From: a virus
Direction: 5' to 3' (one strand)
Length of the DNA: 27,851 nt
Virus record (IMG/VR): IMGVR_UViG_3300030450_001634
Span: 1-27,851 of that record
The notes beneath the pieces were generated by a model. The model saw only the letters and a list, made by a program, of their open reading frames with translations. It did no database searches and was not told where the DNA came from. This document shows positions 8,666 through 13,875 of the stretch, piece after piece; the first letter of the stretch is position 1; each line of letters starts with the position of its first letter. The position numbers and the translations under genes are program-made.

Positions 8666-8810
8666 AGAAGGAGACAGAGTAGTGGCTACGAGAATAGTTA
8701 CTGAAGGAGGATGTGCTTGTGAAAATAAGTGCGACTGTGTAATTGACCGATCTGCGAAATTTCCAGACTATGATTATTCACGCAGAAGAAGGAGAGGCAG
8801 GGATCATTGA
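8658..8810 (+). CDS. N-terminal half of a possibly split small beta-barrel protein (Cys-rich)
   Basis: ATG at 8658 follows CAGGAGG (8645-8651). The product begins EGDRVVATRIVTEGG, typical of SH3/KOW-like small barrels, and contains CACENKC-DC. It then ends in an arginine-rich tail (SRRRRRGRDH) that looks unlike a folded domain. The next frame (8770-8919) carries the strands expected to complete the barrel, so the pair may be one gene broken by a frameshift, or two overlapping genes. Confidence 0.5.
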   Translation: MLKEGDRVVATRIVTEGGCACENKCDCVIDRSAKFPDYDYSRRRRRGRDH

Positions 8811-8919
8811 GAACATTGATGATTGTAATGGAGATCTCCTACCTACTGTTAGATTTGATAGAACAGGAACAGCAACCCTTGTTGGTTGGGACGAAATCAA
8901 ACTAAAGGAGGTGAAATAA
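8770..8919 (+). CDS. C-terminal half of a possibly split small beta-barrel protein
   Basis: The 49-residue frame starts at ATG 8770 inside the preceding gene. It contains AEEGEAGIIENIDD and LPTVRFDRTGTATLVGWDEI, which look like the central and final strands of a 'GDRVVAT...G..G.I..I....PTVRF' domain begun in the other frame. The frame is open back to 8743, so a shift could occur between about 8743 and 8800. I see no strong ribosome-binding site for ATG 8770. Confidence 0.5.
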   Translation: MIIHAEEGEAGIIENIDDCNGDLLPTVRFDRTGTATLVGWDEIKLKEVK

Positions 8920-9045
8920 TTGCAATCTATAGAAAAGTGCTGGGAATGTGATTCCGAAGTATATTCATATATTTGTTTGGACGATAAGGTCCGAAAGACT
9001 ATATGTGACACTTGTGAGTCAGTAATCCATGTGGAGGGCCAATAA
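8920..9045 (+). CDS. Zinc-ribbon microprotein with TTG start, 41 residues
   Basis: The strong site AGGAGGTGA at about 8906-8914 is followed at good spacing by TTG 8920 directly after a stop codon, which fixes a non-ATG start. The product has two CxxC pairs (CWEC and CDTC) separated by about 20 residues, giving a four-Cys zinc ribbon. It ends one base before the next ATG. Function unknown. Confidence 0.55.
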   Translation: MQSIEKCWECDSEVYSYICLDDKVRKTICDTCESVIHVEGQ

Positions 9046-9198
9046 ATGGCAGTATTCGGTGGTAAAATGTGGATCCCTGAGAATAACTTAGGGATCCCTG
9101 AGGGGCATTATGATAATAATGAGATCGTAACTCTTTTACGAATGCACTGTGAGAGGCCTGAAGTAATTTACTATATAGCAGACATGATGGAGGAATAA
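9046..9198 (+). CDS. Hypothetical protein, 50 residues
   Basis: ATG 9046 directly follows the previous stop, and the gene's own TAA overlaps the next ATG (TAATG). The product has two short similar segments (WIPEN and GIPEG) encoded by an 11-base direct repeat, then a helical acidic C-terminus ending MMEE. No recognised family. Confidence 0.55.
   Translation: MAVFGGKMWIPENNLGIPEGHYDNNEIVTLLRMHCERPEVIYYIADMMEE
9071..9102 (+). repeat. Short direct repeat containing GGATCC
   Basis: GGATCCCTGAG occurs at 9071-9081 and 9092-9102, ten bases apart and in the same reading frame. It encodes the two IPE segments of the overlapping small protein. The second copy lies within the palindrome AGGGATCCCT. 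Confidence 0.7.
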
Positions 9199-9563
9199 TG
9201 ACGGACGACATAAAGATCTTTAATAAGATAAGTAAAACAAAAGATACGGTAATCAAATACTTAAAAAATAATATAGCCTCGAGAGAGGATCCTATGTTTA
9301 TGTATTATTTAATTTTAAAGGAGTATTACCAAGCTACTAGTCCAAAAGGTAGGCTATGCAAGGAAGAGGAGTTTCTTTCGGACTTGTATGATCTTCTACA
9401 TTATACTCCAAGTGCAGAGACTATTTTTAGAGTAAAAAGGCAAGTTCAGAATACTGATAAAGTATTCCAACCAAGCAAAGCTACACAAAAGAAAATGGAA
9501 GAAAGACAGGAAGTGTTTAGAGATTGGGCTACTCATGATCGAAGATACAAAGAAGGAGAGTAG
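9198..9563 (+). CDS. Hypothetical basic helical protein, 121 residues
   Basis: Starts in a TAATG junction with GGAGG upstream (9190-9194). The product is strongly charged and predicted helical throughout, with an N-terminal lysine-rich part and a C-terminal region (FRVKRQVQNTDKVFQPSKAT) rich in Gln, Arg and Lys. There is no Cys cluster or membrane segment. I do not recognise the family; a nucleic-acid-binding role is only a guess from charge. It is the last gene before a second promoter. Confidence 0.6.
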   Translation: MTDDIKIFNKISKTKDTVIKYLKNNIASREDPMFMYYLILKEYYQATSPKGRLCKEEEFLSDLYDLLHYTPSAETIFRVKRQVQNTDKVFQPSKATQKKMEERQEVFRDWATHDRRYKEGE

Positions 9564-9565
9564 TA

Positions 9566-9611
9566 ATGTTATATAGGAATATATGTTCTGTGGGTTGCAA
9601 AGGTGATTAAA
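9566..9611 (+). promoter_or_regulatory. Repeat of the small-gene-block promoter
   Basis: TTATATAGGAATATAT at 9569-9584 is identical to 7704-7719, followed in both by RTTCT and, farther on, CAAAGGTGATT. Transcription starting about 25 bases from the TATA box leaves a short leader with AAAGGTGA at 9599-9606. Aligning the two copies puts the start codon of the downstream gene at TTG 9612 rather than at GTG 9603, which overlaps the ribosome-binding site. Confidence 0.6.
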
Positions 9612-9974
9612 TTGCCCCGAAGTAAAGACTACGACAACAAAGGAAAATCTCATCTGCTTCATGTAGGTGTAGATAAAGAAAGAGAATACATCCTTAATTG
9701 GATGAGAGAAGAATACGGTAAGAAAGAACCTTACAATGTATCTGAAGGAATATGGATTGTTTTGGCAGATCATATTAATCTGGTAGAGGAGAGTAGGGAT
9801 GCTGAAGCTTTCTACAAGGAAAGGTTAGCTCGTAAAAAAAGCGAGAGGAGTTTTGTAGAATACACTAATCTCGAATTAAAAGATACATGCAAAGCTTATG
9901 GCTTACCGTCACATGGCTCAAGAAGAGTCAAAATAAGCCGTTTATTACAGGCTAAAATCAAAGGAGGTGAATAA
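9612..9974 (+). CDS. SAP-domain protein
   Basis: A 120-residue basic protein from TTG 9612. The C-terminal 40 residues have the SAP pattern: YTNLELKDTCKAYGLPSHGS followed by RRVKISRLLQ, with the conserved Leu, Gly-Leu and final helix. SAP domains bind DNA, often AT-rich, so this may be a DNA-binding protein acting on viral or host DNA. The N-terminal part is helical with no recognised domain. It has its own promoter, suggesting expression together with, but separate from, the preceding cluster. GATC is nearly absent here (one copy). Confidence 0.6.
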   Translation: MPRSKDYDNKGKSHLLHVGVDKEREYILNWMREEYGKKEPYNVSEGIWIVLADHINLVEESRDAEAFYKERLARKKSERSFVEYTNLELKDTCKAYGLPSHGSRRVKISRLLQAKIKGGE

Positions 9975-10372
9975 TGGGACATGTAAATATGAATACGCGA
10001 GAATCTACTTACAACGGATGGACTAATCGTGAGACGTGGGCAGTAATGCTTCATTTAGACAATGATAGAGGACTTTATGCCGACTATAACGAGCTATACA
10101 AACAGATAGTAGACTTATCGGTCGATCAAGAGAAAGTAAGTGATGCTCTTACAAAAGAACAATATATAGTTTTTGAGTTAGAGGATCAACTAAGAGAATG
10201 GATCAATGACATTCTACATCCTAATTATTGGCAAGAACATAATCTAAAGATGCCTGAATGGGCTGTTAATATGATGATAGATGTAGGATCCTTGTGGAGA
10301 GTTAATTGGAGAGAAATTGCAGATCGGATTATAGAGAATGCTATATTGGATAACATTGGAGAAGAAGAATGA
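9974..10372 (+). CDS. Conserved phage protein of the YNGWTNRETW type
   Basis: A 132-residue acidic protein starting in a TAATG junction with GGAGGTGA upstream. The segment YNGWTNRETWAVMLHLDND is a hallmark of a small family seen in many phages and archaeal viruses whose function is unknown. The helical remainder contains LEDQLREWINDIL and an acidic end. Function unknown. Confidence 0.65.
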   Translation: MGHVNMNTRESTYNGWTNRETWAVMLHLDNDRGLYADYNELYKQIVDLSVDQEKVSDALTKEQYIVFELEDQLREWINDILHPNYWQEHNLKMPEWAVNMMIDVGSLWRVNWREIADRIIENAILDNIGEEE

Positions 10373-10482
10373 AGGAAGAGTGGGTAATCAAGTCTAAAAA
10401 GTTTAGACATAAAGTAACGGGCGAAATAGTAACACAGATTCCTTTAATGGAGATCTCTCAATATGAGGAAATTGATGACTAA
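10369..10482 (+). CDS. Hypothetical microprotein, 37 residues
   Basis: ATG 10369 overlaps the preceding stop (ATGA), and the gene ends overlapping the next start. The product opens with a basic strand pair (WVIKSKKFRHKVTGEIVTQI) and ends acidic (QYEEIDD). No recognised family. Supported by tight packing and an open frame only. Confidence 0.45.
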   Translation: MKEEWVIKSKKFRHKVTGEIVTQIPLMEISQYEEIDD

Positions 10483-10630
10483 GAAATACAATGATACTGG
10501 TTGGATGAATTATCCTGAAGATTATGATGACGAAGGGATCCAAACTTATTTTGACGAACCAATCAAACGAATTAGGTTTTGGGAAGATAAAGACGGGGCT
10601 TCTTTCTATGATGTGGAGTTACATGAGTAA
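10475..10630 (+). CDS. Hypothetical acidic microprotein, 51 residues
   Basis: ATG 10475 overlaps the previous gene's stop, and its TAA lies within the next gene (ATGAGTAA). The product is acidic and aromatic (GWMNYPEDYDDEGIQTYFDE). No recognised family. Confidence 0.45.
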   Translation: MTKKYNDTGWMNYPEDYDDEGIQTYFDEPIKRIRFWEDKDGASFYDVELHE

Positions 10631-10784
10631 AGAGGATCTTCTCGGAGGATCATTGTGGTGCTCTAACTGTGGGTGGTATTGGACCAATATTGCACCTTAT
10701 GATCGAGAATATAGGATCCCTTTTTGCAATCATTGTAAAGGTCCTGACTATAAACAAGAGAAGTCAAAGGAGTATCAACCATGA
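10623..10784 (+). CDS. Zinc-ribbon microprotein, 53 residues
   Basis: ATG 10623 is chosen because it overlaps the previous stop, as at neighbouring junctions; the frame is open upstream to 10524, but that part coincides with the preceding gene. The product has CSNC and CNHC pairs 19-20 residues apart with aromatic residues between (GWYWTNIAPYDREYRIPF), a compact zinc ribbon. It overlaps the methyltransferase start by four bases. Confidence 0.55.
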   Translation: MSKEDLLGGSLWCSNCGWYWTNIAPYDREYRIPFCNHCKGPDYKQEKSKEYQP

Positions 10785-11254
10785 GAGTTCATTACTCAAG
10801 CAACACAAATGAGTGGGCTACGCCTGATTATCTCTTCAAAGAATTAGATAAAGAGTTTAATTTTACTTTGGATCCCTGTGCTACGAAAGAGAATGCTAAA
10901 TGTAAAAAGTATTATACTATGGAAGATGATGGATTAAAACAAAATTGGGAGGATCATATAGTATTTATGAATCCTCCTTATGGAAGGGAGATCGGTAGAT
11001 GGGTGAAGAAAGCCTACCATGAATCTCTAAATGGATCTATAGTTGTATGCTTAATTCCTGCTCGGACAGATACTACTTACTGGCATAAGTATGTTTTCCC
11101 TTATGCAGAGATCCGTTTCATAAAAGGCAGAGTTAAATTTGGTAGTGGATTGAAAGATGCCCCTTTTCCTTCTGCGGTAGCTATCTTTAGTAATAAAGAT
11201 CAAGAGGAGTGGATCAAGGAAAGAGGGTGGAGACAAATGAGGTTAGAGATATGA
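10781..11254 (+). CDS. dam: Phage Dam-type DNA N6-adenine methyltransferase
   Basis: A 157-residue enzyme expected to transfer a methyl group from S-adenosylmethionine to adenine N6, probably in GATC, the usual target of this phage family. Seen in the sequence: EWATP at residues 11-15, the acidic LDPCA at 30-34 in place of a classical motif I, the catalytic NPPYG at 64-68, LIPARTDT near 91-98 and FIKGRVKFG near 113-121. These occur in the order and spacing typical of the family, whose members are about this short. It lies inside the small-gene block with ATGA overlaps on both sides. The target is inferred, but fits the exceptional abundance of GATC in this genome. Confidence 0.85.
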   Translation: MRVHYSSNTNEWATPDYLFKELDKEFNFTLDPCATKENAKCKKYYTMEDDGLKQNWEDHIVFMNPPYGREIGRWVKKAYHESLNGSIVVCLIPARTDTTYWHKYVFPYAEIRFIKGRVKFGSGLKDAPFPSAVAIFSNKDQEEWIKERGWRQMRLEI

Positions 11255-11436
11255 TCGGAGAGAATAGAAGGATCCATAACCATAATTGTCCCAAATGTGG
11301 AGATCGTATTACGGATCCTACCAAGTCAGCAAGAAAGTGGGATGGATATTGTGGCCACTGTTTTGGGTGGTTGAGACAACAGCGTAATAAACTAACAGTT
11401 AATACTGGAGCAAAGGTGATCGCAAATGACAGATGA
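11251..11436 (+). CDS. Zinc-ribbon microprotein, 61 residues
   Basis: ATG 11251 overlaps the methyltransferase stop (ATGA) and is preferred to an upstream ATG that would overlap by 46 bases. Two CxxC pairs (CPKC and CGHC, about 26 residues apart) form a zinc ribbon, followed by a basic helix (WLRQQRNKL). It may bind nucleic acid. No recognised family. Confidence 0.55.
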   Translation: MIGENRRIHNHNCPKCGDRITDPTKSARKWDGYCGHCFGWLRQQRNKLTVNTGAKVIANDR

Positions 11437-11761
11437 GTTAATACCGATTGATTTCGCAGGAACATACTTCTCTCCTGAAGTGATTAGTGTATATACTTCT
11501 GGAAGAATATGGGCACATAAAGAGAAGATGATCCTTGACGAATCAGATAAAGACAGCAAAGAGTTCGGAGAGTTTCTCCGTTCTAAACTCCTCCCTAAAG
11601 GAGGCAGAGCAAGAATTGATAGTAACGGAAACGTTTACTTAAGAGGAAAGCAAGTGAAGTATATTGATTTCAACCCGAAGTGGATTGATCCAAAAGACCC
11701 TCGAACAGGAGAACAGATTTGGACAGATCTTATCGGTAAGCTATGGGGTGCAGATAAATGA
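11426..11761 (+). CDS. Hypothetical protein, 111 residues
   Basis: ATG 11426 overlaps the preceding gene by 11 bases. The product has an acidic N-terminus, a basic middle (FLRSKLLPKGGRARIDSNGN) and strand-rich segments (VYLRGKQVKYIDFNPKW). No catalytic motif or membrane segment can be seen. Function unknown. Confidence 0.55.
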   Translation: MTDELIPIDFAGTYFSPEVISVYTSGRIWAHKEKMILDESDKDSKEFGEFLRSKLLPKGGRARIDSNGNVYLRGKQVKYIDFNPKWIDPKDPRTGEQIWTDLIGKLWGADK

Positions 11762-11856
11762 TCCCTTCCTTACTGGGGGGGTTTGCAATTGGTTGGTTTC
11801 TTGGTTTTTGGGCTGGAGTTAATTGGGAACAAGATCGACATAGGAGAAGACGATGA
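11758..11856 (+). CDS. Single-pass membrane microprotein, 32 residues
   Basis: ATG 11758 overlaps the previous gene's TAA. The product is a Gly- and Trp-rich hydrophobic helix (residues 3-22, including GGFAIGWFLGFWAG) followed by an arginine-rich tail (DRHRRRR). This would place one membrane segment with the C-terminus in the cytoplasm. It is the only clear membrane microprotein in the window, so a role in membrane permeabilisation or exit is possible but unproven. Confidence 0.5.
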   Translation: MIPSLLGGFAIGWFLGFWAGVNWEQDRHRRRR

Positions 11857-11948
11857 CTGACTATTGGAGATGTAAGATCTGTGGCATAGCAATAGACACT
11901 AAGACGGTTGAGAAGAATGACGGAGTATGTGTGGTGTGTTATGAGTAG
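11853..11948 (+). CDS. Zinc-ribbon microprotein, 31 residues
   Basis: ATG 11853 overlaps the preceding stop (ATGA). CKIC and CVVC pairs about 17 residues apart make a minimal four-Cys zinc ribbon with almost nothing outside it. It ends overlapping the next ATG (ATGAGTAG). Confidence 0.5.
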   Translation: MTDYWRCKICGIAIDTKTVEKNDGVCVVCYE

Positions 11949-12129
11949 CCTTCATCACGCTTGGATCGTTCAATTAGATTCATTGATTAAAGAGGCTGAG
12001 AACTTTAGAAGAGATAATGTAATGGAATATAAAGGAAAAGAACTCAAGGCTTTTGATACAGGATTACACATGATGGCTTTACTAATGAAAGCCATGATAG
12101 AGGATCTTCAAAAGGAGACGGACTTATGA
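11941..12129 (+). CDS. Hypothetical helical protein, 62 residues
   Basis: ATG 11941 is preferred because it overlaps the previous stop; an upstream in-frame ATG at 11920 lies within that gene. The product is helical, with a charged first half and a Met-rich amphipathic helix (HMMALLMKAMIEDLQKET). No recognised family. Confidence 0.5.
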   Translation: MSSLHHAWIVQLDSLIKEAENFRRDNVMEYKGKELKAFDTGLHMMALLMKAMIEDLQKETDL

Positions 12130-12341
12130 TCTGTAAAGCTTGTAGCAAGAATAATGATGGTAAAGGTTATTGGAGATCGTTTACTACGATTCACGATCCT
12201 AATTATATTCTATGCCCTTCTTGTAGTAGAGGATATAAGGATCATAGCAAACCATTACCAATAACTAATTTAGTAGAGAGATTTCAACAAATGAAAAAGG
12301 AGCAACGAAAAAATGGCAACAATAAGAACAATAAGAGTTAG
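12126..12341 (+). CDS. Zinc-ribbon protein, 71 residues
   Basis: ATG 12126 overlaps the preceding stop (ATGA). CKAC and CPSC pairs about 25 residues apart form a zinc ribbon, followed by a Lys/Asn-rich tail (KKEQRKNGNNKNNKS) that overlaps the next gene by 29 bases. The low-complexity tail may simply reflect that overlap. Confidence 0.5.
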   Translation: MICKACSKNNDGKGYWRSFTTIHDPNYILCPSCSRGYKDHSKPLPITNLVERFQQMKKEQRKNGNNKNNKS

Positions 12342-12552
12342 TGCAGGTGAGACACTAAATACAGGAGATTTCAAATCCGTAAGAGGAGACATCTCAGTAG
12401 AAGTGGATCTCGCTTGTTCTGATCTGACCAATAAAGGAACATCGATCAGCAAACCTACTTTAAAGCGAATTAACGCTACTGTAGATAGAATCCTATATGA
12501 AGAGCTTAACCGCAGGGTTGCTCTACAAAAACAGAGGGATAGAAAGGTATGA
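12313..12552 (+). CDS. Hypothetical protein, 79 residues
   Basis: ATG 12313 has AAGGAGCAAC upstream (12297-12306). The product looks like a small beta domain (TIRVSAGETLNTGDFKSVRG, then SVEVDL) followed by a basic helix (LYEELNRRVALQKQRDRK). Its start inside the preceding gene and its end overlapping the next ATG fit the dense packing here. No recognised family. Confidence 0.55.
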   Translation: MATIRTIRVSAGETLNTGDFKSVRGDISVEVDLACSDLTNKGTSISKPTLKRINATVDRILYEELNRRVALQKQRDRKV

Positions 12553-12731
12553 GTGTTACGGAAATAGATGACACGGAAGCTAAAGTAGTAGATTGGGACA
12601 TTACGTTTGAATTTGATAATGGAAAACATATTCCTATCTTTCAAGTTTTAACAGATTCCGATGCAGGATTAGTGGATCAACTAATTTGTGACCTTGTAGT
12701 AAAGGAGGGGATATGGCATGAAAGAACGTGA
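12549..12731 (+). CDS. Hypothetical acidic protein, 60 residues
   Basis: ATG 12549 overlaps the preceding stop (ATGA). The acidic N-terminus is followed by strands (WDITFEFDNGKHIPIFQVL). No metal-binding cluster or known motif. Overlaps the next start by 14 bases. Confidence 0.5.
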   Translation: MSVTEIDDTEAKVVDWDITFEFDNGKHIPIFQVLTDSDAGLVDQLICDLVVKEGIWHERT

Positions 12732-12975
12732 ATACTGTGCAGAGTGCAGAAGGGATCTTTCAGAAATAGATAATGATTATTTACATGATCGATACCATAT
12801 GTTAGCAGATCGAGTGGGTCATATAAGAATGGATCTCAATAAGATTATGTCTGAGTATTTAGATATAATGTTAAAGCTTAAAGAGGATCATGACATAATG
12901 AGGCAATATCTTCAGCAGGATCGGGGTTTTCAAAAGTGGACTGCTAAGATGGCCTTAACCAACGGACGGAGATAA
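12718..12975 (+). CDS. Hypothetical helical protein with CxxC, 85 residues
   Basis: ATG 12718 follows AAGGAGGGG (12702-12710). CAEC near residues 7-10 is the only Cys pair, so a metal site would need a second molecule. The remainder is a long charged coiled-coil-like helix (RVGHIRMDLNKIMSEYLDIM). A dimer held by the helix with a shared zinc is plausible. No recognised family. Confidence 0.5.
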   Translation: MKEREYCAECRRDLSEIDNDYLHDRYHMLADRVGHIRMDLNKIMSEYLDIMLKLKEDHDIMRQYLQQDRGFQKWTAKMALTNGRR

Positions 12976-13002
12976 ATACGCCTTTGACTATGGAAGTTTT
13001 CT

Positions 13003-13302
13003 ATGACCAGAAGAACTAATACTGAGATAGAAGAACGTGTAGCCGAAAAAGGTAAGGAGGGTTGGAAGTATTGTGAGAAATGCAAAACTGAAAGATGGAC
13101 CAGACAGTTGTGTAAATGTCCAGCCTGTTCAGGATCCGAGAAAAGAAGGATGTTTGTCCATATCAATGAAAAGAATCCTGCAACCGTAGATTGGAACAGT
13201 CATGATCCCGAAACCGATACCTACCAAACAGGCGTAGCCGATGTATGGCAGTTATGTGAAGACTGCTCAAGGAAATATCAGGTATATGCTAATTGGAATT
13301 AA
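13003..13302 (+). CDS. Zinc-binding protein with three CxxC-type clusters, 99 residues
   Basis: ATG 13003, after a 27-base gap. Cys pairs CEKC (about residue 24), CKCPAC (about 37) and CEDC (about 87) suggest one zinc ribbon plus an additional site, separated by an acidic loop (NPATVDWNSHDPETDTYQTG). Last gene of this transcription block; the A+T-rich promoter of the next gene follows. Function unknown. Confidence 0.55.
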   Translation: MTRRTNTEIEERVAEKGKEGWKYCEKCKTERWTRQLCKCPACSGSEKRRMFVHINEKNPATVDWNSHDPETDTYQTGVADVWQLCEDCSRKYQVYANWN

Positions 13303-13324
13303 AAATTTATTATTTACAATAAAT

Positions 13325-13382
13325 ATTGGGTTATTTATATTATATAATAAAAAAAGAAGATTGTATAGGTATAGGAGTTAAA
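13325..13382 (+). promoter_or_regulatory. TATA-type promoter of the ribbon-helix-helix regulator
   Basis: GGTTATTTATATTATATAATAA at about 13329-13350 is a strong archaeal-like TATA region. Initiation about 25 bases downstream would leave a leader of about 20 bases with TAGGAG just before ATG 13383. The in-frame extension upstream to 13326 would place the TATA box inside the coding region, which argues for ATG 13383 as start. Confidence 0.55.
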
Positions 13383-13775
13383 ATGGGAAGAAGAAAGAAA
13401 GGAGAAGAGGTTAAGGTAGTAAGAACGATCTCGGTTCAATTAACTATATGGAATACGTTTAAGAAATGGTGTAAGAAGAATCATAAGTCTATGTCCGAAG
13501 TAGTAGAGTCTTTAATGCTTAGGATCATGGATGAAGATAGAGATCTTCTATCTTTAACCAATGAAGCAGATGAACTACGATCTAAAATACAATTATCAAA
13601 ATATAGGATCCAAAGAGAAACAAGCGAAATGGAGACACATGAGACTGATCTTAATCTATTAGAAGATCGAATAGCAGTGGTTCAGATCGAGCAAACAAAG
13701 AAAGTTAAAACTGCATTGGAAAAGTTTAAAGAAATAAAGGAGGAACATAATGCCGCGATACAAGTGCAAGAGTGA
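13383..13775 (+). CDS. Ribbon-helix-helix DNA-binding protein with coiled coil
   Basis: A 130-residue protein. After a basic start (MGRRKKGEEV), residues 11-48 match a ribbon-helix-helix fold: a strand (VVRTISVQL), a helix (IWNTFKKWCKKN) and a second helix (SMSEVVESLMLRIM). The rest is a long coiled coil with heptad-like Leu/Ile spacing, probably for dimerisation or higher-order assembly. It likely represses or activates viral promoters, perhaps its own. It lies at the border between the small-gene block and the modification block. Confidence 0.6.
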   Translation: MGRRKKGEEVKVVRTISVQLTIWNTFKKWCKKNHKSMSEVVESLMLRIMDEDRDLLSLTNEADELRSKIQLSKYRIQRETSEMETHETDLNLLEDRIAVVQIEQTKKVKTALEKFKEIKEEHNAAIQVQE

Positions 13776-13875
13776 TCATTGCAAAAGCATCTGTATTATC
13801 CCGCCAAATAAGGCCGAGAGATCTACAGGCTATTGCCGTAAGTGTTATCATGGGTTAATGGGCTGGGGTAATTAA
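13750..13875 (+). CDS. Zinc-ribbon microprotein, 41 residues
   Basis: ATG 13750 has AGGAGG at 13739-13744 upstream and overlaps the preceding gene by 26 bases. Cys and His residues (CKSDHCKSIC and CRKC) could bind one zinc. Its TAA overlaps the next ATG (TAATG), coupling it to the PP-loop gene. Confidence 0.5.
   Translation: MPRYKCKSDHCKSICIIPPNKAERSTGYCRKCYHGLMGWGN

Noticed and set aside
9396-9773. Minus-strand open frame of 125 codons
   Set aside because: It crosses the repeated promoter and two convincing + strand genes; its Phe/Ser-rich content is typical of antisense reading of Lys/Glu-rich genes.
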